Assembly (NCBI GenBank): GCA_029861865.1
Contig: JAOTYL010000001.1
Location: 672,478 to 736,477 of the forward strand
Origin: Myxococcales bacterium
Lineage (GTDB): Bacteria; Myxococcota_A; Polyangia; Polyangiales; Houyiibacteriaceae
Direction of reading: 5' to 3'
DNA: 64,000 nucleotides
Shown here: piece after piece, positions 8,588-17,891 of the stretch
Position numbering within the stretch: the stretch's first letter is position 1
How the letters are laid out: each line of letters opens with the position of its first letter
Position numbers and translations under genes: made by a program
The notes under the pieces: model-generated
Told to the model about the DNA's origin: nothing
The model's database searches: none
Seen by the model: only the letters and a program-made list of their open reading frames with translations

Positions 8588-11179
8588 TCAGAACGACTGA
8601 CCGATCGTGAATTCGAAGCGAATCGGGGCGTCCTGGGGGCGTCGGCGGATCGGAATGCCCCACTCGAATCGCAGGGGGCCGAGCGGGGAGAACCACCGCA
8701 GGCCAAAACCAACCGAGTATCTGAGGAACGGATTGATGCCGCACGGCTGAGAGGAGCGATCGTTCTCGGGTGCGATGGGGGCCTGGCAGTTGCCGAACTG
8801 ATCGCGGAACGCAAAGAGGTTCCATGTGTTGCCGCCATCAGTGAAGATCACGCCTCGGATCCCGATCGCTTCGATGAGGGGAAACTCGAGCTCGATGTTG
8901 TAGAAGGCCTGGAAGTCTCCGCCGATCGGTCGACCCTCGGGCACGATCGGAAGGTTTGGGTCGCCGGCGGCTGCGATGCCCGCCTGGGGGCCGACCGACT
9001 GAAGCCGGTAACCGCGAATCGTGAAGATACTTCCGAGGTAGAAGCGCTCGAAGACAGGCACCAGCTTTCGGGACGTGATCAACCCGAGCTCGGTGTTCAC
9101 CTTGAAGACCACCGGCCCGAAGATTCGTTTGTAGAAGCGTGCGAAGGCGGTCTGGCGAACGAACGTGTTGTCGGAGCCGAGAAATTGGTCGGCCACTTGA
9201 ACCCCATAGTTTGCAAAAATTCCGCCGGTCGTGGACAGCCGATTGTCTCGACTATCCCAGTTGATGGTGAAGCGGAGCGAGCTGGTGATGCCGTCGCGGA
9301 ACGCGTTGGCGATGAAGATGTTGGAGAACGTGTCTCGGAGCTGTCCACCGATGCCGACGAGGTTGCCCCGGGGTTGTGAGATCACGACGTTCTCGAACTC
9401 GTAGCGGACGAAGACGCGGAACCTCGGGTTGAACAGAGGATGGCCTGTCGTCAGGTTGGCACCTGTCGAGTCTTGTCGAAAACTAGCGAAGTCCCGGATC
9501 CGCTTGAAGAAGCCAAAGCCAAGGCTCCATTCGGAACCGAGGAACCACGGCTCGACGAAGTTCAAATCGATCTGTTGACGGATTCCGGACAGCTGCAGGT
9601 TCAGCCCGAGTGTTTGACCGCGGCCAAACAGATTCTGCTGTTGGACCTGAGCCGTGATGATGAAGCTCTCGAGAGACGAAAATCCAGCGCCGACCTGGAA
9701 CGTGCCGGTTGGCTTTTCGGCGACTTCGACGTTCAGCACCATTTGGTCGCGGGCGCTGCCTTGCTCTTCGGATACGTCTACGCGCTCGAAGTAACCGAGT
9801 TGGTTCGCCAGCGCCCTGCCGTCCTCGATCTTGCTCTGGCTGTACAGGTCGCCCTCGCTGATGCGGAACTCGCGTCGGATGACTGCGTCGCGCGTCTTGG
9901 TATTGCCGCGGACGTGAATGCGCTCGATGTAGACGAGCGGACCGCGCTGGATGTTGACGCTCACATCGACCAAGCGATTGACCTCGTCGAGGTCGGTTTC
10001 CGGAATGATCTCGACGAGCGCGTAACCCTGGTCGCGATAGGCGCGGCTGATCCCTTCGATGCCTTCGGCGATCTTGCTTCGGCTGAACCAGTCGCCGGAC
10101 TCGAGCTCTATCGCGCCTCGAAGCTCAGCCTTCGGTGCGATGGTTTCGACCTCGTTGCCGACCTCGTCCTTTTCGAGGACGTCGACGTTGCGAATGCGGA
10201 AGCGGGGACCTTCCTGCACCGGAATCGTGATGTCGACGTACTTCCGGTCGGCCGTGAGCTCTACGCTCGGACGCCCCGGGCGCATCATCAGGTAGCCCTT
10301 GTCGTAGTACCAGGCCTGGACCCGCGTGACGTCCTCGTCGAAGGCTTCTTGGTTGAATTTGTTCCGGTCGCTCAGAAACGAGAACATCCCAGTCTCGTTG
10401 GTTTGCATGATCTTGAGGAGCTCTTGGGACGGGAGCTGCTCGTTCCCGACGAAGCTCACCCGACGGACGTCGACTTCTCCGCCCTCGTCGATCTTGAAAA
10501 GGACGTCGATTTGGTTGTTGTCTCCGGGGATGCGCTTGAGCTCGTACTGGACCTCCGCCAGGAAGAAGCCGCTTTCCGCATAGAGCGCGCGGACCTTGTC
10601 GGCGCTATTTTCGACTTCGGGAACCGCGAGAATCGTCCCTGCTTCGAGTGTGATCGCCTCGTCGATGTCATCATCGTCGACCTCGTCGTTGCCCTCGTAC
10701 TTGATCTTGCGGATCGCGGGGCGCTCGAGAACGCGAATCGTGAGCTTGATGCCATCGCCGAGCGGGTCCGATTCGATGGCGAGGTCGTCGAAGTAGCCCA
10801 TGTTCCAGATAGCGCGGGCATCTCGGGTGATCTCAGGGTCGGTGCAAACCTTGCCGCGGCCTAGCTTCATCGTGGCGCGGACGTCGTCGGGATCGACCCG
10901 CCGAGCGCCGACCACCGCGACCCTACGAATGGTCTTACCGTGACAGCTCGTCCGAGGGACCTGAATCGCTGCGTCCGGGTCCTCGACCGGTTCGTAGTCC
11001 TCGACCTCAGGTTCTTGGTCGGGCGGAGGCTCGGGGGGCCGCGAAGGTCGTGGCGAGGTTCGAACCGGCCGGGTCGCAGGGGGCGGCGGCTCAGGAATGT
11101 TGTCTGGACTCTGGGCGCCCGCCACGGAAGCGAGCCCTGCAACGAGGGTCAGGGCTATGGCAGGGGCGGAAGGGCGCAT
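8588..11179 (-). CDS. bamA: Outer-membrane assembly factor BamA
   Basis: Central subunit of the beta-barrel assembly machine, 863 aa. A signal peptide is followed by a Pro/Glu-rich linker (about residues 25-70), then five POTRA domains to about residue 440 (for example IRKIKYEGNDEVDDDDIDEA and VYIERIHVRGNTKTRDAVIR). The 16-strand barrel carries the IRGY form of the VRGF loop-6 motif (FYLGSIFTIRGYRLQSVGP) and ends with Phe (IGQSF). The acidic Pro-rich linker before POTRA1 is longer than in enterobacterial BamA. It lies between lolD and skp in a block that pairs lipoprotein sorting with barrel assembly. Confidence 0.97.
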   Translation of the reverse strand: MRPSAPAIALTLVAGLASVAGAQSPDNIPEPPPPATRPVRTSPRPSRPPEPPPDQEPEVEDYEPVEDPDAAIQVPRTSCHGKTIRRVAVVGARRVDPDDVRATMKLGRGKVCTDPEITRDARAIWNMGYFDDLAIESDPLGDGIKLTIRVLERPAIRKIKYEGNDEVDDDDIDEAITLEAGTILAVPEVENSADKVRALYAESGFFLAEVQYELKRIPGDNNQIDVLFKIDEGGEVDVRRVSFVGNEQLPSQELLKIMQTNETGMFSFLSDRNKFNQEAFDEDVTRVQAWYYDKGYLMMRPGRPSVELTADRKYVDITIPVQEGPRFRIRNVDVLEKDEVGNEVETIAPKAELRGAIELESGDWFSRSKIAEGIEGISRAYRDQGYALVEIIPETDLDEVNRLVDVSVNIQRGPLVYIERIHVRGNTKTRDAVIRREFRISEGDLYSQSKIEDGRALANQLGYFERVDVSEEQGSARDQMVLNVEVAEKPTGTFQVGAGFSSLESFIITAQVQQQNLFGRGQTLGLNLQLSGIRQQIDLNFVEPWFLGSEWSLGFGFFKRIRDFASFRQDSTGANLTTGHPLFNPRFRVFVRYEFENVVISQPRGNLVGIGGQLRDTFSNIFIANAFRDGITSSLRFTINWDSRDNRLSTTGGIFANYGVQVADQFLGSDNTFVRQTAFARFYKRIFGPVVFKVNTELGLITSRKLVPVFERFYLGSIFTIRGYRLQSVGPQAGIAAAGDPNLPIVPEGRPIGGDFQAFYNIELEFPLIEAIGIRGVIFTDGGNTWNLFAFRDQFGNCQAPIAPENDRSSQPCGINPFLRYSVGFGLRWFSPLGPLRFEWGIPIRRRPQDAPIRFEFTIGQSF

Positions 11180-11227
11180 TGTCAGGGCTTGTGATCCGGG
11201 CGGCTATAGCCGTGGCCCAGGAGGGGG

Positions 11228-11989
11228 TCAAGTTGGTTTTCCTTGGTTTTCAAGGGGTTGAGCAGCATCGCCGGGCGTTTGGTCCGCGGGGCTTGTCGAT
11301 GACAGGGGCCGTCGTTCGTCGGAGTCGATCCGTCCGTCCCTCATCGCGACCTGCCTCGGCATCATGGCGGCGAAATCTCGGCTGTGGGTGACGATCAAAA
11401 ACGTCGTCCCATAACGCCGATTGATCTCGAAAAAGAGCTTTTGCACCGAGTCACTGCTCTGGCTGTCGAGATTGCCGGTCGGCTCGTCCGCGAGCACCAG
11501 CTTCGGCTCCATGAGAAGCGCGCGGGCGAGGGCGACCCGCTGTTGCTCACCGCCTGAGAGCTCCCCCGGGCGATGGGTCAATCGGTGGGTGAGCCCCACT
11601 TCGTCGAGGAGCTGCCGAGCTCGGCCCTCGAGCCGACGACTCCCTTGAATCAGCCCCGGCATCATCACGTTCTCCAGCGCCGTGAACTCCGGGAGCAGAT
11701 GGTGAAATTGGAAAACAAATCCAATACTTCGGTTTCGAAATTCAGCGAGGTCAGAGCTGCCGAGACGGGTCACGTCTTGGCCCTGGTACCGAATCGTGCC
11801 GCGCGTTGGAAGGTCGAGGGTGCCAATGAGGTGCAGCAAAGTGCTCTTGCCAGCCCCGGAGGGGCCGACGATCGTCACCATCTCTCCGTCGCCGATCTGG
11901 AGGTCGATGCCTTTGAGGACTTCGAGGGACTGACCTTCGTGTTCGAAGGTCTTGGTGACGTTTTCGACGGTGACGAGAGGGTCGGACAT
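11228..11989 (-). CDS. lolD: Lipoprotein-releasing ABC transporter ATP-binding protein LolD
   Basis: A 253-aa ATPase of the LolCDE/MacB-type ABC family. It carries Walker [12 protein letters not shown] near residue 40, the Q-loop in [18 protein letters not shown], the signature [15 protein letters not shown] and Walker [13 protein letters not shown]. The FHHLLPEF loop is characteristic of LolD. It is immediately downstream of the lolC/E-type permease gene and would power release of lipoproteins from the inner membrane. Confidence 0.95.
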   Translation of the reverse strand: MSDPLVTVENVTKTFEHEGQSLEVLKGIDLQIGDGEMVTIVGPSGAGKSTLLHLIGTLDLPTRGTIRYQGQDVTRLGSSDLAEFRNRSIGFVFQFHHLLPEFTALENVMMPGLIQGSRRLEGRARQLLDEVGLTHRLTHRPGELSGGEQQRVALARALLMEPKLVLADEPTGNLDSQSSDSVQKLFFEINRRYGTTFLIVTHSRDFAAMMPRQVAMRDGRIDSDERRPLSSTSPADQTPGDAAQPLENQGKPT

Positions 11990-12004
11990 CGAGAATGCGA
12001 TCGA

Positions 12005-14047
12005 TCAGTCGTACCGCAGCGCGTCCACCGGGCGCACGCGACTCGCTTGATAGGCCGGAAAGAGAGTTGCCGCCAGGCATACCACCACGGTCGCCGCACC
12101 GACTAGGGCGAACTCGGTCGGGTCGAGGTTCACGGGAAGTTTGTCGATGTAATAGACCTCGGGATTCATCCGGATTCCAAAGTGTTCGGCCGCGAATGTC
12201 ATGACGAAGCCAAGACCGAGCCCCAGTAGGCCACCAGCCGTTCCGATGAGGAGGCCTTCGATGACGAAGATCCGAATCACCCCGCGTGCCGAAGCGCCCA
12301 TGGCCTTGAGGATTCCCACTTCGCGCCGCTTTTCTTGAACCAGGAGCGTCAAGGTGCCGAAGACCGAAAAGCCCGCAATCAGAATCGCGATCCCGAGCGT
12401 GATGAACATGGCGAGTTTTTCGAGGGCCAACGCGCCAAAAAGCTGCTGGTTCATCATCTTCCAGTCGCGCACGCGCAGCTCGTCGCGACCGAGGATCGAC
12501 GCGAGCTCGGTCGCCATCGCCGGGGCCTTTTCGACGTCTTGCACCTTCACCTCGATGCCGCTGACCGCCTCACGGGCTTTGAGAAAGCGTTGTGCGACGT
12601 CGAGCGCGACGTAGGCGTGCTTCATGTCGTATTCGTACATCCCGCTGTAGAAGATGCCCGCGATCCGGAACGGCTTGGTGCGTGGGATGGGACCGGTAGG
12701 TCCGAGCTCTCCGCGCGGAGACACGACGGTCACGCGATCGCCAACGACGAGCCGGAGCGCCCGCGCCAGCTCTTGACCGACGATCAGGCCGGGCATCGTA
12801 TCCGCGCCCGGTCGCGGATCGACGTCTTCGCCAGGCTCAGCCTCGAGCATCGCGTCGAGAGGGCTTTTTCCCGAGCTACCGATGGAGTCGTCGAGGATTT
12901 GTTCGGGGTGCTCGAGGTACTCGAGCTTGCCGTAGGTCATGTTCTTGGCGAGGTCGGTCACTTCACTCACGGACGCGGGATCGATTCCCCGCAGAATTGC
13001 TCCGGCCCGATTCGACAGGCTCGACACCATGACCTCGGTCTCAAGGTATGGCGTGGCGCCTATGACGCCTTCGGTGGCCCGCGTCTGCTCGAGGATGGGC
13101 CGCCAATCGTCGAGCTCCTTCAATGCCTGGTCGATGACGATGTGGGCGTGGTTGCCGAGGATCTTTTTCTTGAGGTCGGCCCGAAAGCCGCCCATGACGC
13201 TCAGGACCGAGATCAACATGCACGACGAGACCGCAACCGCCAGGACGGAAAGGGTGCCGCTTGCCGCGAGAAATCCGGTCTTCTTCGCGCGCAAGTGACG
13301 TGCTGCCACCATCGGTCGAAACCCGATGCGCTCGAACGCCGAAAGGAGGGGCCCGACCAACCGGAGCGCGACCCGGATGGCGAAGAGGGTTGTCACCGTC
13401 ACGCGCACGACGGCGCCGCCGAGGCTCGCGTCGTCTCCCTCGACGGGGGTTATGGGAAGCACAAAACTGACGGCGGCGAAGGCCAGGACCATGCCGGCGT
13501 CGAAGACCCACCAGAATCGTTCGCGTCTTGGGAGGGGCAAGAGGAACCAGCATGACGCGGCCAGGATGAAGAGAGCGGTGCCGGTCGCCCACTGAAGGCT
13601 CGTGGCGGTCTGATAGAGTGTCCGAATCCACTCGAGCTCGAGGTCCGGGTACGCGAGATGGGTCAGGCCGAACAGAAGGCTCGGGGTCGTGCCGCCGAGC
13701 ACGTGGCCAAGCGATGCGCGTGCCGACCACAAGATGACCCCGATCGAGACAGTGGTGATCGTTGCATGAAGCCCCGCGGCGACGGAAAGGCCCACGATAC
13801 GCGCTCGCCCCACCGCGCCGCGTGGCATGCGACGCGCGCGGCGTGCGATGGCCAAGCTGAGGAGGACGAGGATCAGCTGCGCGGTAGCCCAGCCGATCAC
13901 GAGCCGGATCCAAATCAGCTCGTCAGCCTGCATCGCCTGAAACCACAACGTGCTGCTACCGAGGAATACGACCGTCGCCACGGCGTGCAAGACCGCTAGG
14001 CCACACAGGACCGCCGTCCAGAAGCCGAGGGGGCGGCCGCTCGTCAT
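12005..14047 (-). CDS. LolC/LolE family permease with a long N-terminal membrane extension
   Basis: A 680-aa permease. The C-terminal part, from about residue 260, is a standard LolC/E-type unit: AARHLRAKKTGFLAASGTLS, one TM helix, a large periplasmic domain and three terminal TM helices ending in the ASRVRPVDALRYD signature. The first 250 or so residues are unusual, with about six additional hydrophobic segments separated by short charged loops. The ATG at 14047 overlaps the lysS stop as ATGA and is preferred to a longer upstream form. With LolD it would form the lipoprotein-release transporter; only one LolC/E-type permease is present, so a homodimer is likely. Confidence 0.9.
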   Translation of the reverse strand: MTSGRPLGFWTAVLCGLAVLHAVATVVFLGSSTLWFQAMQADELIWIRLVIGWATAQLILVLLSLAIARRARRMPRGAVGRARIVGLSVAAGLHATITTVSIGVILWSARASLGHVLGGTTPSLLFGLTHLAYPDLELEWIRTLYQTATSLQWATGTALFILAASCWFLLPLPRRERFWWVFDAGMVLAFAAVSFVLPITPVEGDDASLGGAVVRVTVTTLFAIRVALRLVGPLLSAFERIGFRPMVAARHLRAKKTGFLAASGTLSVLAVAVSSCMLISVLSVMGGFRADLKKKILGNHAHIVIDQALKELDDWRPILEQTRATEGVIGATPYLETEVMVSSLSNRAGAILRGIDPASVSEVTDLAKNMTYGKLEYLEHPEQILDDSIGSSGKSPLDAMLEAEPGEDVDPRPGADTMPGLIVGQELARALRLVVGDRVTVVSPRGELGPTGPIPRTKPFRIAGIFYSGMYEYDMKHAYVALDVAQRFLKAREAVSGIEVKVQDVEKAPAMATELASILGRDELRVRDWKMMNQQLFGALALEKLAMFITLGIAILIAGFSVFGTLTLLVQEKRREVGILKAMGASARGVIRIFVIEGLLIGTAGGLLGLGLGFVMTFAAEHFGIRMNPEVYYIDKLPVNLDPTEFALVGAATVVVCLAATLFPAYQASRVRPVDALRYD

Positions 14048-15651
14048 TCGCTTTCCGGTCTGAGGAGGGGGAACAAGAGCACGTCGCGGATCGATGGCTG
14101 CTTGCACAGAAGCATGATCAGCCGGTCTACGCCGAGCCCGAAACCGGCGGCGGGTGGCATGCCGTGGGAGAGCGCGCGGATGAAGTCCGCGTCGAAGTCC
14201 ATCGCCTCGTCATCTCCGCGTTCGCGGTTGCGCAACTGATCTTCGAAGCGAGCTGCCTGGTCGTCGGGGTCGTTGAGCTCGCTGAAGGCATTGCTGATCT
14301 CGCGCCCATCGATGAATAGCTCGAACCGATCGACGAACGCGGAGTCGTGGTCGCTGCGCCGCGCCAGTGGGGAGACTTCGATCGGATACTCAGTGATGAA
14401 GACCGGGACGGTTTGGCTGTCATCTGCGGTGCGGTAAAGCGCGGCGAGGTCGGGCTCGACGAGCTGCTCGAAGATCGCAAACAGCCTCTCTCCGTGGGTC
14501 TCGCAATGCTCGAGCTGCTTTTGAGCGACGGGGTCGAGCTTGGGGAGCATCGCCTTGCAGGCATTTGCGAGCGCCTCCGGATCGTTGATCGCCTCGCGTG
14601 AGAGATGGTCGCGCCAGGCGGTTTTGGGCACGCCTTTCTGACCGGCGCGCTCGAGCCGTTCTGCAATCGAATCGCGCAACGTCACCCGTCTCCAATCGGC
14701 GCTCAAGTCGAACGCGGGTCTGGCGGTGAGCCCGGGGAAGCGTGCACGGAGGTCGGCATCGACTTCGCGGATCATCTCGACTGCGAGGTCCATCAGGTCC
14801 TCGTGGGTGGCATAGGCCATGTAGAGCTCGAGGATGGTGAACTCCGGGTTGTGCTTCGTGCTGATGCCCTCGTTGCGAAAGGCTCGGCCGAGCTCGTAGA
14901 CTCGGTCGAAGCCGCCGACCAATAGCCGTTTGAGATAGAGTTCCGGCGCGATGCGGAGGATCAGCTCTAGATCGAGCGTGTTGTGGTGGGTCTCGAACGG
15001 CTTCGCGGTGGCCCCGCCTCGGGTCACGTGCAGCATCGGGGTTTCGACCTCCAAGAAGTCGAGAGCGTCCAGGAAGCGGCGCAGAGACTGGACCACCACC
15101 GTGCGCGCGCGGAAGACCTCGGCGACGGCAGGATTCGCAAAGAGGTCGACGTACCGCTCTCGGTAGCGCTTTTCGACGTCCTTCAGACCGTGCCATTTGG
15201 CGGGCGGCGGCAGCAGAGCCTTACCGAGGTGTTCGTAGCGACGGGCGCTGACCGCGAGGGCGCCGGTCTTCGTTCGGATGGCCGGACCTTCGACCATGAC
15301 GTGATCGGCGAGATCGACGAGCTTGAGGAGAGCCGCATCACGCTCACTCAGTTTCTCCGGACGCACCAACGCCTGCGCATCTCCGTGTGGAGTCCGAATC
15401 ACGAGAAACGGACCCCGCTTGGCGATCACGCGCCCGAAGAGCGGCACATGCGCGGCGTCGTCGGTGAGCTCGTCCTCGAGTGGAAGCTCCGACCGTGCCG
15501 ACTCGTCCGCGGCCAGCTCGACGACTGAGCGGCGCTTGTCCTCGAGCGCGGGATTGGTGCGCCAGTCGTTCGGGTAGGGCAAGACGCCCACCTCGCGAAG
15601 CCGCTCGGCCTTGTTGAGCCGTGTTTTTCGAAGCTCGTCTTCGGTGGCCAT
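14044..15651 (-). CDS. lysS: Lysyl-tRNA synthetase, class II
   Basis: Charges tRNA-Lys. The 535-aa product has an N-terminal OB-fold (VPLFGRVIAKRGPFLVIRTP), class II motif 1 near FLEVETPMLHVTRGGA, motif 2 FRNEGISTKHNPEFTILE and motif 3 GFGLGVDRLIMLL. The ATG at 15651 follows the prfB stop with an AAGGGG ribosome site, so a longer in-frame start at 15690 is rejected. The insert between motifs 2 and 3 is full length. It overlaps the downstream permease by ATGA. Confidence 0.96.
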   Translation of the reverse strand: MATEDELRKTRLNKAERLREVGVLPYPNDWRTNPALEDKRRSVVELAADESARSELPLEDELTDDAAHVPLFGRVIAKRGPFLVIRTPHGDAQALVRPEKLSERDAALLKLVDLADHVMVEGPAIRTKTGALAVSARRYEHLGKALLPPPAKWHGLKDVEKRYRERYVDLFANPAVAEVFRARTVVVQSLRRFLDALDFLEVETPMLHVTRGGATAKPFETHHNTLDLELILRIAPELYLKRLLVGGFDRVYELGRAFRNEGISTKHNPEFTILELYMAYATHEDLMDLAVEMIREVDADLRARFPGLTARPAFDLSADWRRVTLRDSIAERLERAGQKGVPKTAWRDHLSREAINDPEALANACKAMLPKLDPVAQKQLEHCETHGERLFAIFEQLVEPDLAALYRTADDSQTVPVFITEYPIEVSPLARRSDHDSAFVDRFELFIDGREISNAFSELNDPDDQAARFEDQLRNRERGDDEAMDFDADFIRALSHGMPPAAGFGLGVDRLIMLLCKQPSIRDVLLFPLLRPESE

Positions 15652-15661
15652 CAGCTGCCCC

Positions 15662-16823
15662 TTAGTCCTCTCGGTGTCCTTGGGCGTCAACCGCCTTCTT
15701 GCGTCGCTGTTGCTTGTTGGCGTTCATCAACAAGTACGTCTCGATGAATTCGTCCAGGTCTCCGTCGAGCACGGCATCTGCGTTGCTCACCTTGTGCTCG
15801 GTTCGCTCGTCCTTGACCATCGTGTAGGGCTGAAGGGTGTAAGTGCGGACCTGTGATCCAAACGCGATATCTGCGCGGTCGCCGAGGAAGGCCTCCTCGA
15901 AGGCTTCTTCCTGCTCACGGCGCGCCTTCTCGAAGAGCAACCCTCGAAGGATTTTCATCGCCGTCTCTCGGTTCTGGTGCTGCGACCGTTCCGCTTCACA
16001 TCGCACCGTGAAGCCGGTTGGGATGTGCTTGATCCGCACCGCCGATTCGGTTCGATTGACGTGCTGGCCGCCGGCCCCGCCCGCGCGCATCGTGCTGACG
16101 TCGAGATCTTCGTCGCGGATTTCGATTTCGCCCTCAGTGAGATCGTCATCGAGGTCCGGGACCACGCTCACGCCGGCGAACGACGTGTGGCGGCGCTTGT
16201 TGGCGTCGAAGGGGCTGATCCGGATCAAGCGGTGAACTCCGTTTTCTGCCCGAAGGTACCCATAGGCGTTTGGGCCCCGCGCCACGAAGGTTGCGTCCTT
16301 GATCCCCGCCTCGTCGCCCGGCTGTTTGCTCAGCAACTCCGTCTTGTAGCCCCTGCGCTCGCACCACCGAAGGTACATCCGAAGAAGGATCTCGGCCCAG
16401 TCTTGGGCTTCGGTGCCGCCTGCGCCCGGGTTGATGGTGACGATCGCGTCGGTGTCGTCGTCCTTGGTGAGCATCCGCTTGAGCTCTAGGTTCCGGACCT
16501 GGTGCTCGAGGGACGGAAGCTGCTCTGCCACATCTTCAACGACGCCCTCATCACCCTCGCTGACCGCCAGCTCTAGCAACTCCAAGAGATCCCGAGCTTC
16601 GTTGTCTACCTGCTCGAATTCCTTGAGCGTTTCCTCTGTCGATGCCCGCTCCCGCATCATCTTCTGCGCCCTCTGATGATCGTCCCAAAAGCCCTCGGCG
16701 AGGCTCAGGTTGGTCAGACGGTCCACCTCATGGCGCAGGCCTTCGAGGTCAAAGATACCTCCCCAGCGCTTCCATGCGCTGTTTGAGGTCTTGAAGTTGC
16801 TCGCGACATTCCCCGGGTGTCAT
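15662..16823 (-). CDS. prfB: Peptide chain release factor 2, with programmed +1 frameshift
   Basis: Terminates translation at UGA and UAA. The message starts at the ATG at 16823-16821 and runs 24 codons to CTT (16754-16752), then meets an in-frame TGA (16751-16749). Skipping the T at 16751 joins it to the long frame 16750-15662, giving 386 aa. The slip site reads AGG TAT CTT TGA C with a GGGAGG Shine-Dalgarno-like run directly before it, matching the known prfB autoregulatory site. The main frame has the UGA-specificity motif in RISPFDANKRRH and the catalytic AGGAGGQHVNRTESAV. It heads the operon with lysS next. Confidence 0.95.
16749..16763 (-). promoter_or_regulatory. RF2 programmed +1 ribosomal frameshift site
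   Basis: On the minus strand GGGAGG is followed by TATCTTTGAC: an internal Shine-Dalgarno, the slippery CTT, then the UGA stop (16751-16749) that RF2 itself reads. Low RF2 favours the +1 slip, so RF2 controls its own synthesis; that mechanism is known from other bacteria. Confidence 0.93.
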
Positions 16824-16872
16824 GGCTCTCGGCGCGGACTAACCCGCCACCCGACCGGTGTCAAAAGGGCAA

Positions 16873-16891
16873 AAAGGGGCCTGTCCCCTTT
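16873..16891. repeat. Small perfect hairpin AAAGGGG-CCTGT-CCCCTTT
   Basis: Seven-base perfect stem with a five-base loop, between the prfB and tatT starts. It could be a REP-like element or part of the tatT leader; there is no T-run, so a terminator is less likely. Confidence 0.5.
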
Positions 16892-16943
16892 AATCGGGTT
16901 TTGCGCTTGTGTTGGGGAGTGCTTTCCGGTTCACTTTCGCGCG

Positions 16944-17888
16944 ATGTCCGGTTCGAGCGGTTTGAGAGCGGTTTCTCTGGTGGTGGGACTGGTGTCGGCC
17001 CTGATCTCGGTCGCCGCTTGCGACTCGGCGAAGTTTGCCGCGGACTCGACCTCCGGTCTGTTTCAGCGGGCAGCGCCGGCGATCGAGCAGTACTGGGACT
17101 ACGAGACCGCGGGTGCAGCCTTTCCGGCGAGCATCATCCAGCTCGAGGGCATCATGCGTGTCGTCCCCGACAACGAAGTCGTGGTGACGTCGACGATCGG
17201 GGCGTATATCGGCTACGGCACCGGCTGGATCGAGGACCGCGTCGAAGTGGCCGATGCCGACGATCGCTGGAAAGAGGCGGAGAGGCTCCGCGCTCGCGCC
17301 TTGATCATGTACGAGCGCGCCTGGGATCTCTCCAAGCACCTGATGCGCATGAGAGACGAGAGCTTCGACGAGGCGCTCGCGCTCGGCCCCGATGGCCTCA
17401 AGAGTTGGCTCGACCGGGTCCTGAACACGCCCGAGGACGCCCCGCTGGCGTTCTGGGCCGGGGCGTCGCTCGGCGCGCGCATCAACATGGGCATGGAGGA
17501 CATGGACACCGTGGCTGACCTTCCCCTTGCGAAGGTGCTTCTCGGGCATTCCGTCGACCTCGATCCCGACTTCCTCTTCATGACCCCGAAGATGACCCTC
17601 GGCGTCCTGGCGGCATCCCAGTTTCCACCCGACATGGACCTCGCGAAAACCATTTTCGACGAAGTGCTCGAGGGGACCGAACGGCGCAATTTGATGGTCC
17701 AACTGAATATGGCGAGGTACTACGCGGTCAACAAGGGTGACTCCAAGCTCTTCACGGAGCTGCTTACCGAAGTGCTCGAGGCGGGGGATGTGCTACCTGA
17801 ATCACGACTATCGAACGTCCTCGCCAAGCGTCGAGCGAAGCGGTACATGGACCAGATCGAATTGTTCTTCAGTGACCTCAGCGAGTAG
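16944..17888 (+). CDS. TRAP-transporter-associated lipoprotein TatT
   Basis: A 314-aa lipoprotein: signal ending ISVAAC (lipobox) near residue 26, then an all-helical, TPR-like body. It resembles the TRAP transporter T-component family (TatT of Treponema), a trimer that docks onto the periplasmic solute-binding protein. The next gene, 3 bases downstream, is a DctP-type binding protein, which supports the assignment. The ATG at 16944 is chosen because the lipoprotein signal starts there; the upstream in-frame extension crosses the prfB start region. The ligand is unknown. Confidence 0.85.
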   Translation: MSGSSGLRAVSLVVGLVSALISVAACDSAKFAADSTSGLFQRAAPAIEQYWDYETAGAAFPASIIQLEGIMRVVPDNEVVVTSTIGAYIGYGTGWIEDRVEVADADDRWKEAERLRARALIMYERAWDLSKHLMRMRDESFDEALALGPDGLKSWLDRVLNTPEDAPLAFWAGASLGARINMGMEDMDTVADLPLAKVLLGHSVDLDPDFLFMTPKMTLGVLAASQFPPDMDLAKTIFDEVLEGTERRNLMVQLNMARYYAVNKGDSKLFTELLTEVLEAGDVLPESRLSNVLAKRRAKRYMDQIELFFSDLSE

Positions 17889-17891
17889 CCC

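Noticed and set aside
9440..10864. 474-codon frame on the plus strand opposite bamA
   Set aside because: Antisense shadow of the GC-rich bamA codons; acidic Val/Asp/Leu pattern and no start or domain.
12335..13555. 406-codon plus-strand frame opposite the LolC/E gene
   Set aside because: His/Arg/Glu-rich antisense product with no fold and no ribosome site.
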